NCBI GenBank assembly: GCA_964390055.1
Contig: CAYMGQ010000001.1
Location: 139,573 to 203,572 of the forward strand
DNA: 64,000 nucleotides
Direction: 5' to 3'
DNA from: CAYMGQ01 sp964390055
GTDB lineage: Bacteria > Bacillota > Clostridia > Peptostreptococcales > Natronincolaceae
Shown: positions 1-8,739 of the stretch, piece by piece
How positions within the stretch are numbered: position 1 is the stretch's first letter
Layout of the letters: every line of letters starts with the position of its first letter
Made by a program: the position numbers and the translations under genes
The notes under the pieces: generated by a model
Databases searched by the model: none
Seen by the model: the letters and a program-made list of their open reading frames with translations, nothing else
Told to the model about the DNA's origin: nothing

Positions 1-472
1 GTTTCTTGCCAAAATCAACCTGCCCCCCTGTCCTATCTACTAGGGCCGCCACCCCTCCTACTATTCCACCCATTTCTTCAACAATCTTTATTACCTCCCT
101 AATTGAACCCCCTGTTGTAATGACATCTTCAACAACTAAAACACGGGCATTTTCTGGAATGTAAAAACCTCTCCGCAGGGTCATCTCATTATTTACCCTT
201 TCTGTAAAAAAGCTTATTACTCCCAACTGGCGGGCAAATTCGTAAGACATGGATATACCACCTAGGGCAGGCCCAATCACAATATCAATTTTATCATCCT
301 TAAACTCTTGGGCCATTCCCTTTATAATTTCCTCGGCATACTTGGGGTTTTGCAAAATTTTGGCACACTGCATATAATTATCGCTATGGAGTCCTGAGGT
401 AAATAGAAAATGACCCCATCTTAAAACCCCCAATTTTTCAAAGATTTCTTCCACTCTTTCCCTACTAATCAT
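1..472 (-). CDS. pyrE: Orotate phosphoribosyltransferase, 3' end cut by window edge
   Basis: Transfers ribose-5-phosphate from PRPP to orotate, giving OMP, the fifth step of UMP synthesis. Reading leftwards from an ATG at 472, 157 codons are open to the edge. The PRPP-binding signature VVEDVITTGGS is visible near residue 125, and IGPALGGI lies near residue 75. An AAAGGGGG ribosome binding site precedes the ATG. Family members have about 190 to 210 residues, so roughly 35 or more C-terminal residues lie outside the window. It is the last visible gene of pyrC-F-K-D-E, 78 bases after pyrD. Confidence 0.93.
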   Translation of the reverse strand, partial: MISRERVEEIFEKLGVLRWGHFLFTSGLHSDNYMQCAKILQNPKYAEEIIKGMAQEFKDDKIDIVIGPALGGISMSYEFARQLGVISFFTERVNNEMTLRRGFYIPENARVLVVEDVITTGGSIREVIKIVEEMGGIVGGVAALVDRTGGQVDFGKK

Positions 473-550
473 AATGATTCCCCCTTTATAATATGTCCCC
501 TATAAAAAACCGCAAACTATTATTCCTTAACTTTTATAATTTCCATAATT

Positions 551-1471
551 TTAATCCTGCTCTAAGGCAGCCCCCACAATTTCATTAATATCTCCTATAT
601 TCCATTTTTCCAAATAGTTTTCCACCCCGGCCAATACATCTAGGCTAGCCCTGGGGTTGAGAAAGTTTGCCGTCCCTACTGCAATTGCACTAGCACCGGC
701 CAAAATAAACTCTATGGCATCCTCCCCTGACATAATGCCTCCCATGCCGATAATTGGTACATCTACTGCCTGGGCCACCTGATATACCATCCTTACTGCA
801 ATTGGTTTTACTGCTGGACCAGACAAACCCCCAATAATATTAGGAAGGAGGGGCTTTCTCCTATCAATATCGATGGCCATCCCCATCACTGTATTAATTA
901 GAGATATACCATCAGCCCCACCTGCTACTACTGCCCTGGCTATTTCCCCTATATCTGTCACATTGGGGCTTAGCTTTACTATCAGGGGTTTTTTGGAATA
1001 TTTTTTAACCTGCCTAGTTACATTCTCGGCCATTTTCCTATCAGTTCCAAAGAAAACCCCGCCCTCCTTAACATTTGGGCATGAAATATTTAACTCCAGT
1101 AAATCCACCTGGGCCTCAGACAAATATTCAGCAATTTCACAGTATTCTTCAATGCTACTCCCCGACATATTGCCTATAATTTTAGTATCAAATTTTCTTA
1201 AAAAAGGTATTTCTTCCTCAATAAAGGCCTCAACCCCTGGATTCTGTAAGCCAACCCCATTTAACATTCCTCCGTAGGTCTCAATAATCCTTGGTGTTGG
1301 GTTCCCTTTACGCGCCTCCCTTGTTATGGCATTTACTGATATTCCACCCAAACTATTTAAATCAACATACTCTCCGTATTCCCTTCCATTTCCAAAGGTT
1401 CCTGATGCCACAGTAACAGGATTGTTCAACTCAACTCCTGCAATATTTATCTTTAAATTAGGCCTTTTCAT
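551..1471 (-). CDS. pyrD: Dihydroorotate dehydrogenase B, catalytic subunit
   Basis: FMN subunit of the class 1B enzyme that oxidises dihydroorotate to orotate and passes electrons through PyrK to NAD+. The catalytic-cysteine segment [11 protein letters not shown] sits at about residues 128-138, with Cys131 as the likely base, and the C-terminal [19 protein letters not shown] phosphate-binding stretch is intact. In-frame TTG and GTG codons lie just upstream (1477, 1474), but the ATG at 1471 is the only one correctly spaced from AGGTGA, and it shares one base with the pyrK stop (TGATG), as expected for translational coupling. Length 306 aa is normal. Confidence 0.95.
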   Translation of the reverse strand: MKRPNLKINIAGVELNNPVTVASGTFGNGREYGEYVDLNSLGGISVNAITREARKGNPTPRIIETYGGMLNGVGLQNPGVEAFIEEEIPFLRKFDTKIIGNMSGSSIEEYCEIAEYLSEAQVDLLELNISCPNVKEGGVFFGTDRKMAENVTRQVKKYSKKPLIVKLSPNVTDIGEIARAVVAGGADGISLINTVMGMAIDIDRRKPLLPNIIGGLSGPAVKPIAVRMVYQVAQAVDVPIIGMGGIMSGEDAIEFILAGASAIAVGTANFLNPRASLDVLAGVENYLEKWNIGDINEIVGAALEQD

Positions 1472-2271
1472 CACCAAATCACCTCATCTCTTGAAAAGAC
1501 AGGACCATCCTTGCAAACCCTCTTATAGGTCCAATCGCCCCCACCATCTCCTGCAATTTTACAAGTACAGACAAGGCAGGCACCTATCCCACATGCCATG
1601 CGCTCCTCTACAGATAGCTCACCCTCCATACTATTCTCCCTTGCCCATTCTTGTATAGCCTTTAGCATGGGTTTGGGCCCGCAACTATAAAAGATATCCG
1701 CCCCTGGCTTGTGGTCCCTTAGCAAGTCTAATACATTACCCTTAAAGCCTGAGCCTCCATCCTCAGTAGCCACATGGACCTTATCAACATATTGGGAAAA
1801 TTCCTCCACTAGGATAGGATCCTTTTTGAAACCCAAATAGGCAGTAGTGTGCCCCTGTAGATTTTTTGCTAATTCCAATAGGGGTGGAACCCCTAGGCCA
1901 CCGGCAATTAAAAGATTTTTCTTCCCAGCCTTATCCAAGGAAAAACCATTCCCCAGTGGCCCCAATACCATTAATTCATCCCCAGTCTTTTTTTGGGCCA
2001 TTATCCTGGTTCCTTTTCCTACAAGTCCATAAATTAGCCTTAAACTTTTCTCTCTTGCGTTAGATTGGCAAATGCTAATGGGTCTTGGAAGTATGTGCAA
2101 ACTATTTTCTAAATATATATTTACAAATTTCCCGGGAAATCCTTCCCTTGTAAACTTTTCCGACATTAAATGCAGGTCATAGATTCCCGGACTAATTTCA
2201 TCATTCTTTAGGATCTTAGCCTTTATTAGGCCTGTCATAGTAATATCCCCCTTTTGTCCCTGTAAAGTCAT
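1471..2271 (-). CDS. pyrK: Dihydroorotate dehydrogenase B, electron transfer subunit
   Basis: FAD and [2Fe-2S] subunit that reoxidises PyrD with NAD+. An N-terminal ferredoxin-reductase beta barrel carries the FAD motif RPISICQ near residue 60. A NAD-binding domain follows ([16 protein letters not shown]), and then the C-terminal cluster cysteines in [11 protein letters not shown] plus a fourth Cys in YKRVCKDGP. The ATG at 2271 overlaps the pyrF stop by one base. A second ATG at 2238 has its own AAAGGGGG site and gives 255 aa, closer to the usual family length of about 255, so the true start is open between the two. Confidence 0.94.
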   Translation of the reverse strand: MTLQGQKGDITMTGLIKAKILKNDEISPGIYDLHLMSEKFTREGFPGKFVNIYLENSLHILPRPISICQSNAREKSLRLIYGLVGKGTRIMAQKKTGDELMVLGPLGNGFSLDKAGKKNLLIAGGLGVPPLLELAKNLQGHTTAYLGFKKDPILVEEFSQYVDKVHVATEDGGSGFKGNVLDLLRDHKPGADIFYSCGPKPMLKAIQEWARENSMEGELSVEERMACGIGACLVCTCKIAGDGGGDWTYKRVCKDGPVFSRDEVIW

Positions 2272-3194
2272 TAAAATATCCCTCTTAAATCCTTCTTCAT
2301 ATCTATTGTTGCAGCCCTGGCTGCCAGGTCAAATTCCTCTTCCTTAAATTTATCTTTATAGGCTGCATTCCTATAGGCGGCTATAATCCCCCTAGATGAA
2401 TTGATAATTGCCCCCAGCCCATCTTTATTGAAAAAACCCTTTAAATCCTCAGCCCTCGCCCCTTGGGCCCCGTAGCCTGGAACAAGGAAGTATGAATAGG
2501 GCATAATTTGCCTGAGCCTTCTTGCCTGTTGGGGGTGGGTTGCTCCTACAACTGCCCCTATGGAACTATATCCCCTTTCGCCAATTAGGTCCTTGCCCCA
2601 TTCCTTTACCTTGTCTCCTATTTTTTCATATAACTTTTTGCCGCCTACATCCAAGTCCTGTATTTCACCGCTATTTGGGTTAGAAGTCTTTACTAAAATA
2701 AATAGTCCTTTCCCATAATTTTTGCAATGTCCTATATAGGGCTCTATGGCATCAAAGCCTAGGTATGGATTTAATGTAATTGCATCACTTTTATAAATTT
2801 CAAATTCCTTGTCCTTTATTAGTATCCGCCCTATATGGCCGTCAGCATAGGCCTGGGCGGTTGAGGCCACATCACCCCTCTTAATATCCCCTATAACTAA
2901 TAGGCCCCTTTGCTTGGCATAATTTATGGTTTCTGAGTAGGCCCTTATTCCCTCTGGCCCATATTGTTCATACATGGCTATTTGGGGTTTAACTGCTGGC
3001 ACTAAATCATACACTGCATCAATTATTCTCCTGTTAAATTCCAATATAGCCTCTCCCACGGCCCTAGGATTTGCCCCATAATTTTTATAGCAATTATCCT
3101 TAATAAAGGATGGGATTAAGTTTAATCTAGGGTCTAATCCCACAAGAGTCGGATTTTGTAATTCCTCGATTCTTTCTATTAATTTATCTATCAA
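2271..3194 (-). CDS. pyrF: Orotidine 5'-phosphate decarboxylase, type 2
   Basis: Decarboxylates OMP to UMP, the last step of the pathway. The length of 307 aa and the motif GDIKRGDVASTAQAYADGH near residue 100 mark the longer type 2 subfamily; its D-K-x-x-D catalytic array is present. It starts with TTG at 3194 behind GGGGGAAG and overlaps the end of pyrC by 11 bases. The stop overlaps the pyrK start. Nothing suggests damage. Confidence 0.94.
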   Translation of the reverse strand: MIDKLIERIEELQNPTLVGLDPRLNLIPSFIKDNCYKNYGANPRAVGEAILEFNRRIIDAVYDLVPAVKPQIAMYEQYGPEGIRAYSETINYAKQRGLLVIGDIKRGDVASTAQAYADGHIGRILIKDKEFEIYKSDAITLNPYLGFDAIEPYIGHCKNYGKGLFILVKTSNPNSGEIQDLDVGGKKLYEKIGDKVKEWGKDLIGERGYSSIGAVVGATHPQQARRLRQIMPYSYFLVPGYGAQGARAEDLKGFFNKDGLGAIINSSRGIIAAYRNAAYKDKFKEEEFDLAARAATIDMKKDLRGIF

Positions 3195-4479
3195 TTAGTC
3201 TTCCCCCTTTATCTAGTACAATTTTTCCACCCACAATTGTATATTCCACCCTTCCCTTAACCTCTCTCCCATGGAAGGGGGTATTTTTCCCCTTGGAAAC
3301 AAAGTCCCCAGCATCTATAGTGTACTGAAAATCTGGATCTATAATGGTAATATCTGCAATTTTACCCGCCATTAGGCTACCCCTGTCTATCCCTAACAAT
3401 CGGGCAGGATTTTGGCTCATCTTCTCTACCATCTGCAAGGGACTTATAATACCGGTATTGACCAGCTCAGTGATAACCAGTGGGACTGCCGTTTCTAGGC
3501 CAACAATCCCAAAGGGGGCCTCCTCATAGGATAGCCTTTTCTCATCCCTGTGATGGGGGGCATGATCAGTGGCAATTATATCTATAGTTCCATCCCCTAG
3601 GGCCTTTTTTATGGCCTTTACATCTTCATAACTTCTTAGCGGTGGGTTCATTTTAGTATTAGTATCCTCCGCCCTTACATCTGCATCAGTCAATGTAAAA
3701 TGGTGGGGACATACCTCAGCCGTAACCCTTAACCCCCTCTTCTTTGCCTGGCGTAGGATTTCGACGGTCCCCTTGGTGCTAATATGGCATAGGTGTAATT
3801 TTGTATTGAATTCCTTTGACAGGTATATATCTCTTAGGACTATAATTTCTTCACTAACTGAAGATATTCCCTCCAAGCCTAGCTTAGTGGCCCTCTCACC
3901 CTCATTCATAACACCCTTTCCTACTAGATAATGGTCTTCACAATGGACAAGTACCGGTATATCATACTGGGCAGCCAACTCTAAGCTCCTCCTCATAAGT
4001 TCTGTATCCATTACTGTTTTGCCATCCTCACTTATAGCTATGACTCCCGCATCCAGCATATCAGCAATATTGCTTGCTTCCTTTCCCAATTGCCCTTTAC
4101 TGATGGCCCCTATGGGTAAAACATTAACCACCGCCTCTGCCCTGGCCTTGTTTAAAATATAGTCCACGATTTCCCTTTTATCTATGGCTGGTTGGGTATT
4201 GGGCATGCAAGCTATGCTGGTAAAACCCCCTCTTGCTGCACTTTTACTCCCAGTCCTAATGGTTTCCTTATGTTCAAAGCCAGGTTCCCGCAAATGAACA
4301 TGTGCATCTATTAATCCTGGCACTACCCAATAATTATTGGCATCAATGACCCTGTCAGCCTCAATGGAAATTTCCTTGTCTATTAAACGGATAAGTTCCC
4401 CTTCTACTAAGATATCCAGTTTTTCATCTGTATGGCTTCTTGGGTCAAGCACCCTGCCATTCTTTATTAAAATCTTAAT
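3184..4479 (-). CDS. pyrC: Dihydroorotase, probable ATT start codon
   Basis: Zinc amidohydrolase that cyclises carbamoyl aspartate to dihydroorotate. The metal-binding DAHVHLREPGFEHKETI lies near residue 60, with further ligands in VHCEDH, LHLCHIST and ATDHAPHH, so the binuclear zinc site is complete. The start is unusual. An upstream in-frame TTG (4494) sits on the GGGAGGG site itself and has no site of its own. The family N-terminus (usually MKILIKNGRV-like) lines up with an ATT codon at 4479, seven bases after GGGAGGG. I therefore place the start at ATT, giving 431 aa; TTG 4494 would add five residues. Confidence 0.9.
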   Translation of the reverse strand: MKILIKNGRVLDPRSHTDEKLDILVEGELIRLIDKEISIEADRVIDANNYWVVPGLIDAHVHLREPGFEHKETIRTGSKSAARGGFTSIACMPNTQPAIDKREIVDYILNKARAEAVVNVLPIGAISKGQLGKEASNIADMLDAGVIAISEDGKTVMDTELMRRSLELAAQYDIPVLVHCEDHYLVGKGVMNEGERATKLGLEGISSVSEEIIVLRDIYLSKEFNTKLHLCHISTKGTVEILRQAKKRGLRVTAEVCPHHFTLTDADVRAEDTNTKMNPPLRSYEDVKAIKKALGDGTIDIIATDHAPHHRDEKRLSYEEAPFGIVGLETAVPLVITELVNTGIISPLQMVEKMSQNPARLLGIDRGSLMAGKIADITIIDPDFQYTIDAGDFVSKGKNTPFHGREVKGRVEYTIVGGKIVLDKGGRLIDR

Positions 4480-4512
4480 TTTAATCCCTCCCAAATTAAC
4501 AAAAAATCAAAA

Positions 4513-4554
4513 AGGGTAATAAAAAGATTAGTTATTTAATCTTTTTATTACCCT
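4513..4554 (-). terminator. Attenuator terminator in the pyr leader
   Basis: Perfect 18-bp inverted repeat (4513-4530 with 4537-4554) with a 6-base loop. On the minus strand it is followed by TTTTTGATTTTTTG, a run typical of intrinsic termination. It lies between the promoter and pyrC, so it should act as an attenuator rather than only ending upstream transcription. Confidence 0.85.
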
Positions 4555-4617
4555 CATATTCACCGTTAATTGACATATGAAATACTTCAAATATATTATT
4601 TAATATACTTGTCACAA

Positions 4618-4656
4618 AACTCATCCTTTCTGGCCTCTCTGGACCAACTTAAAGGT
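4618..4656 (-). promoter_or_regulatory. PyrR-binding loop of the pyr leader
   Basis: Minus-strand RNA contains GGTCCAGAGAGGCC followed by AGAAAGGA, closely matching the conserved TCCAGAGAGGCT-type loop bound by PyrR in Bacillus and Lactobacillus pyr leaders. The flanks CCTTT and AAAGG can pair around it. With UMP bound, PyrR is known to stabilise this hairpin and favour termination. No pyrR gene is in the window. Confidence 0.75.
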
Positions 4657-4678
4657 TTTTATTTGCATATTTTAAAGT

Positions 4679-4707
4679 ATGTTATCATATTAAGCGATAA
4701 TTGTCAA
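4679..4707 (-). promoter_or_regulatory. Promoter of the pyr operon
   Basis: Minus-strand TTGACA (4702-4707), 17-base spacer, TAACAT (4679-4684) with a TG one base upstream of the -10. Transcription from here would run through the PyrR loop and the attenuator into pyrC. Confidence 0.65.
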
Positions 4708-4733
4708 TATTAAGCACTAGTTTCTAGATTTCC

Positions 4734-5540
4734 TTATAGCAAGATTCTTTTTAAATTTTCCCTTGATAGCAAGGCCTTATCAACAGGTCTTACCTCCAAT
4801 ACAAAGGAGGTGTCTAACTTGCCCAGCAAATTAAAATAGTATATAAAATCAATTTTGCCCTGGCCAATTACCTGGTGGTCTTGGACACCATTATGGTCAT
4901 GGATATGGCAATTTCTTATATATTGTAGATTTTCCTCAAAAAATCTTTGATTTTTCTTTTGTCCATAGGAATGGCCGATATCCCATGTCAAGTATAAATC
5001 ACCCTGTGGCAGGAGCTCCCTTAACACCTGCCTAATTGTATGGTCAAAGTTGCCTACATTCTCAATACAGGGGATGATTTTTCCCTTGGAATAATCCCTT
5101 ATTTCTATTAGGGCATCCCTAAACAAATCTGCAAAAGTATCAGAGTATATATCCTGAAGTAAAATTTTATGGTCTGTTTGAGTAAAACAGACGGAGTCTC
5201 CGGGATGGAAGGTGATTTTTTTGCCTCCTAAATCCCTAGCAAAGTCAATACATTCCTTCATTCTCTCTAGGCCTGCCCTTCTAACGGTAGGATGGAGGTG
5301 ATGGAGGGGTATATCCTCCGGTGCATGAAAACTTAAGTCTAATCCTTCCTCATTTACAATCTGCCTTATTTCCTCCCTCTCTTTTAATCCGTACTTTTCA
5401 GGGAAGAAGACTGGTACATTTAGATTGACCTCTATGGCTGAAAAATTGTTTTTCCTAGCAAAATCTAGGGCGGTAAAAATACTTTCCTCACCAAGGGTTG
5501 CCGCATATGCAATTCTATTTAGTATTTTACTTGTATTCAA
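4734..5540 (-). CDS. Sugar phosphate isomerase/epimerase-like TIM-barrel protein
   Basis: Resembles the xylose-isomerase-like TIM-barrel superfamily (AP endonuclease 2 fold), with the metal-ligand pattern spread along the chain: SFHAPED, KITFHPGD, CIENVG, LTWDIGHSYGQ, HIHDHNG and a final FVLEVRP. The substrate cannot be told from sequence. I place the start at TTG 5540, seven bases after GGAGGT, which gives 268 aa. It is the last gene after serA, 67 bases downstream, with a strong hairpin in the gap, so expression is probably linked to but weaker than serine synthesis. Role in that pathway unknown. Confidence 0.75.
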   Translation of the reverse strand: MNTSKILNRIAYAATLGEESIFTALDFARKNNFSAIEVNLNVPVFFPEKYGLKEREEIRQIVNEEGLDLSFHAPEDIPLHHLHPTVRRAGLERMKECIDFARDLGGKKITFHPGDSVCFTQTDHKILLQDIYSDTFADLFRDALIEIRDYSKGKIIPCIENVGNFDHTIRQVLRELLPQGDLYLTWDIGHSYGQKKNQRFFEENLQYIRNCHIHDHNGVQDHQVIGQGKIDFIYYFNLLGKLDTSFVLEVRPVDKALLSRENLKRILL

Positions 5541-5567
5541 ATTATCTACCTCCAAATAGATATGGCC

Positions 5568-5600
5568 GGCCCAGCCCTATTAGAATAAGGGTCCTGGGCC
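5568..5600. repeat. Stem-loop between serA and the TIM-barrel gene
   Basis: Inverted repeat GGCCCAG (5568-5574) with CTGGGCC (5594-5600), extended inside by CCCT with AGGG. A T-rich tail occurs only on the plus strand, where no gene would use it. On the minus strand it is an intercistronic hairpin that could stabilise or partly terminate the serA message. Confidence 0.55.
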
Positions 5601-5607
5601 TATTTTT

Positions 5608-7194
5608 CTAAAGTTTGACAAACTTTATATTTGAGATTCCTTCCACATCCATGATTAAGTTTAGGGTGCTGTTATCAACCTCTGAGTCTACTGTCAGAAA
5701 CATCATGGCCTCCTGACCTTTTACATTTCTACTTACCTGCATTGTAGCTATATTAACCTGGTTTTTCCCTAGTAGGGTACCCATTTGCCCAATCATACCT
5801 GGCTTATCATGATTATTGGCAACCAACATATAGGGCATTGGGTCCACATCAAATTCATAGCCATTGACCTCTACTATTCTTATATCCTTTTTAGCAAAAA
5901 CTGTCCCGGCAACTGTAAAAGTCATATCTTGGCTTATAATATTTAACCTTATCTTATTTGCATAATCCCCATTTGCACTTTCCTTACTTTCCACCACAGT
6001 AATTCCCCTGTTTTTAGCCAAGTATTTGGCATTGACATAATTGACTTGTTCCTTAAGGATTGGTTCAAATACTCCCTTTAGTATAGCCAGGCTTATTACT
6101 GAAGTTTCCATATTGGCCACAGTCCCACTATATATAATTTCAATCTTTTTAATGGGGTCTTTTTCCAACTGATGGTATAGTTTTCCCAATACTTCCCCTA
6201 GTTTCAGATGGGACTTTAAACCTTCTAATTCCTGGGCCCTCATTGATGGTAAATTGACAGCATTGGGTACCATCCCTCCCTTTAAGGCACTCATTACCTC
6301 TTGGGCAATGGTAACTCCCACATTATCCTGGGCCTCTACCGTATCAGCCCCCAAGTGGGGAGTAATGATTACATTATCCAAGTCCAGGAGGGGGGAAGTA
6401 GTGTTTGGCTCATCCACCAAGACATCAATGCCTGCACTAGCAACTATGCCCTCCCTTATTGCCTTAACCAGGGCCTCTTCGTCAATGATTCCGCCCCTAG
6501 CGCAGTTGACAACCCTAAGACCTTTTTTAGCTAATTTAAATTCTTCATCACCTATGATTCCAAAGGTTTCCTCAGTCCTAGGGGTGTGAACTGAAATAAA
6601 GTCTGCTTCCCTAACTAATTCCCCTAATTCGTCCTTCTTTTCCACATTGAATTTGGCAAATCTCTCCTTAGTTATATAGGGGTCATATGCAATAACCTTC
6701 ATACCAAAGGCCTGCATCCTTGTAGCAACTAGGGAACCAATTCTCCCTAGGCCAACTATTCCTAAGGTCTTACCCTGCAGTTCCGCCCCCTTAAATTTAC
6801 TACGATCCCAATTCCTATTTTTAATAAAACTATTGGCCTGGGGGATATTTCTGGAAGATGCAATCAATAATCCAATAGCATGCTCAGCGGCAGAAACTAT
6901 ATTAGCTTCAGGAGTGTTCACTACTAAAATACCCCTCTTGGTTGCCCCCTCCATATCAATATTATCTACCCCACTACCCGCCCTACCTACTACCTTTAGC
7001 TTGGGAGCATTTTGGTATAATTCTTCATTGATTTTGGTAACACTTCTAACTATAACTGCATCATAATCCTTGATTGTATCTAATAGTCTTTCCCTTTCAA
7101 CACTTAATTTTATATCCACATCAACCTTCATGCCAGAGGCCTTTAATGCCTCAACCCCTTTATCTGCAATTTTCTCTGTTACTAATATTTTCAT
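5608..7194 (-). CDS. serA: D-3-phosphoglycerate dehydrogenase
   Basis: Oxidises 3-phosphoglycerate to phosphohydroxypyruvate, the first step of serine synthesis. Order of parts: substrate-binding domain, NAD-binding domain with GIVGLGRIG at 145-153, the catalytic Arg/Glu/His region (VNCARGGIIDEEAL, then TPHLGADT), an intervening ASB domain (about 320-445), and a C-terminal ACT domain (about 455-528). ACT domains in this family usually bind serine for feedback control. The length of 528 aa is typical of the long form. It follows the aminotransferase by 15 bases. Confidence 0.96.
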   Translation of the reverse strand: MKILVTEKIADKGVEALKASGMKVDVDIKLSVERERLLDTIKDYDAVIVRSVTKINEELYQNAPKLKVVGRAGSGVDNIDMEGATKRGILVVNTPEANIVSAAEHAIGLLIASSRNIPQANSFIKNRNWDRSKFKGAELQGKTLGIVGLGRIGSLVATRMQAFGMKVIAYDPYITKERFAKFNVEKKDELGELVREADFISVHTPRTEETFGIIGDEEFKLAKKGLRVVNCARGGIIDEEALVKAIREGIVASAGIDVLVDEPNTTSPLLDLDNVIITPHLGADTVEAQDNVGVTIAQEVMSALKGGMVPNAVNLPSMRAQELEGLKSHLKLGEVLGKLYHQLEKDPIKKIEIIYSGTVANMETSVISLAILKGVFEPILKEQVNYVNAKYLAKNRGITVVESKESANGDYANKIRLNIISQDMTFTVAGTVFAKKDIRIVEVNGYEFDVDPMPYMLVANNHDKPGMIGQMGTLLGKNQVNIATMQVSRNVKGQEAMMFLTVDSEVDNSTLNLIMDVEGISNIKFVKL

Positions 7195-7209
7195 TTCCTA
7201 TCCCCCCTG

Positions 7210-8364
7210 TTAAGTATTTTCTATTCCTAATGTTTGTAGGACCCTTTTAACTCCCCAACCTATTTCAACTGGATAACCAATAATCTTTAATCCCCTTTCA
7301 AGGGCTGCCATTGTTTCTATAATATCTCCTTCAGCTACATAACCCATATGGCCTATTCGTATTATTTTTCCCTTGAGTCTTTGTTGTCCCCCAGCTATGA
7401 TTACACCATATTTGTCTGAAATTATTTTTCTCAAGTCATCCCCATTAATACCCTCTGGCATCAATACTGAGGTGACCACATTAGACCTATATTCTGCCTC
7501 TGCAAATAATTCTAGGCCTAGGGCTTCAATTCCAGCCTGGAGGGCACTGGCCAAACGGCCGTGTCGGTTAAATACATTGTCTAAACCCTCCTGCAAAATC
7601 ATCTCCATTGCTACATTAGTAGACTTAATCAAGGAAACGGCTGGGGTATAAGGGTTTTGAGGCAAAGGTTTTTCCATAGCCTCTAGGGCCTTTAAAACAT
7701 CCCAATAATATTTAGGCATTGTGCTGGCTTGAGCTGCCCTCCTAGCTTTTTGGCTGACACTTAAAAAGGCTAGGCCAGGGGCTGACATTATTGCTTTTTG
7801 CGATGCAGCTACCACAACATCCAGACCCCAATTATCAGTCTGAATATCCAGGCCACCTAAAGAACTAACGGCATCCACTATCAGCAAGGTGTCCTTGTCC
7901 TTTACTAGTTGCCCTATTGCTTCTAAATCATTGTTAGCCCCAGTAGAGGTTTCGTTATGGGTTATAAATATTCCCTTGTAGTCCTTGCTTTTTAGCCTGT
8001 CTGCCACAATTTCTGGGTCTACTCCCCTTCCCCACTCTACGGAAAGTTTTTCTACCTCTAGGCCAAATATTTCTGCAATCCTAGCTACCCTATCCCCGAA
8101 GACTCCTATGCTCACGCATAAGACCCTATCACCAGGGGAGAAGAAGTTAACTGTTGAAGCCTCTAGTCCTCCAGTTCCTGAAGATGGGAAGGTAATTACA
8201 GGATTTTTGGTCTGAAAAATTTCTTGCAAGTTTTTATTTGCCTTTTTGAAAATCTCCCCATATTGGGTCGTACGATGGTGGATCATCGCCTCACTAGCTG
8301 CCATCAGGGCCCTTGCGGGTACCATTGTCGGCCCTGGTGTCATTAATAATTGTCGTCTTTCCAT
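7210..8364 (-). CDS. Class V aminotransferase, probably phosphoserine-forming
   Basis: PLP enzyme of the alanine-glyoxylate/serine-pyruvate aminotransferase family. The PLP lysine lies in VVAASQKAIM (about Lys190), and the aspartate that contacts the cofactor is in LLIVDAVSSLGG. Position directly before serA and behind a serine T-box suggests it makes phosphoserine from phosphohydroxypyruvate, replacing a classical SerC; Thermotoga has a comparable pairing. That activity is inferred. The ATG at 8364, eight bases from AGGAGG, is preferred over TTG 8370. Length 384 aa. Confidence 0.9.
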   Translation of the reverse strand: MERRQLLMTPGPTMVPARALMAASEAMIHHRTTQYGEIFKKANKNLQEIFQTKNPVITFPSSGTGGLEASTVNFFSPGDRVLCVSIGVFGDRVARIAEIFGLEVEKLSVEWGRGVDPEIVADRLKSKDYKGIFITHNETSTGANNDLEAIGQLVKDKDTLLIVDAVSSLGGLDIQTDNWGLDVVVAASQKAIMSAPGLAFLSVSQKARRAAQASTMPKYYWDVLKALEAMEKPLPQNPYTPAVSLIKSTNVAMEMILQEGLDNVFNRHGRLASALQAGIEALGLELFAEAEYRSNVVTSVLMPEGINGDDLRKIISDKYGVIIAGGQQRLKGKIIRIGHMGYVAEGDIIETMAALERGLKIIGYPVEIGWGVKRVLQTLGIENT

Positions 8365-8423
8365 ATCCAATTCCTCCTAAAATTTTATCCATAATTTATA
8401 TTTGCAAATTCATAAATTAAAAA

Positions 8424-8463
8424 AACTCCCGCTCTTGGCATATAAATGCCAAGGACGAGAGTT
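8424..8463 (-). terminator. T-box terminator of the serine operon
   Basis: On the minus strand AACTCTCGTCCTTGGCA pairs, with one mismatch region, with TGCCAAGAGCGGGAGTT around a short loop, followed by TTTTTTT. It follows the T-box sequence directly and is the terminator arm of the riboswitch. Confidence 0.88.
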
Positions 8464-8670
8464 ACACTCACGTGGTGCCACCTTGTTTTATCATCAACCT
8501 ATGACCTCTAATAGTATAACGGCCTAATACCGTAGGGGTTCTTTCCCCCTCTGCTCCAGAGTGGATTCGACAATCTTCCATACCAATTCCCAGCAAATAT
8601 TGGCTCTCTTAAATGTAGGATTTGTCTACTTTTCTCCTTCATTACTCTTTAATTACCTATATTGTATTAT
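8424..8670 (-). promoter_or_regulatory. Serine T-box leader (specifier UCC)
   Basis: Minus-strand RNA carries the conserved T-box AAGGTGGCACCACG (8471-8484), which pairs with the CCA end of uncharged tRNA. Upstream is a Stem I region with AGAGAGCC and a loop reading GAA-UCC-AC, where UCC at 8563-8565 is the likely specifier, a serine codon. Uncharged tRNA-Ser would prevent formation of the downstream terminator and turn on the aminotransferase and serA. Confidence 0.9.
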
Positions 8671-8683
8671 AATGTTAACTAAT

Positions 8684-8712
8684 ATCCTACTATGCTTAAG
8701 TTTTTTTGTCAA
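8684..8712 (-). promoter_or_regulatory. Promoter of the serine T-box operon
   Basis: Minus-strand TTGACA (8707-8712), 17-base spacer, TAGGAT (8684-8689), just upstream of the T-box leader. Confidence 0.65.
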
Positions 8713-8739
8713 GATAATTTTATAAATCCTCATATATTG

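Noticed and set aside
873..1277. Open frame of 134 codons on the plus strand inside pyrD
   Set aside because: It is antisense to a well conserved gene, has no ribosome binding site and no familiar motif. Many similar plus or minus frames over other genes were dropped for the same reason.
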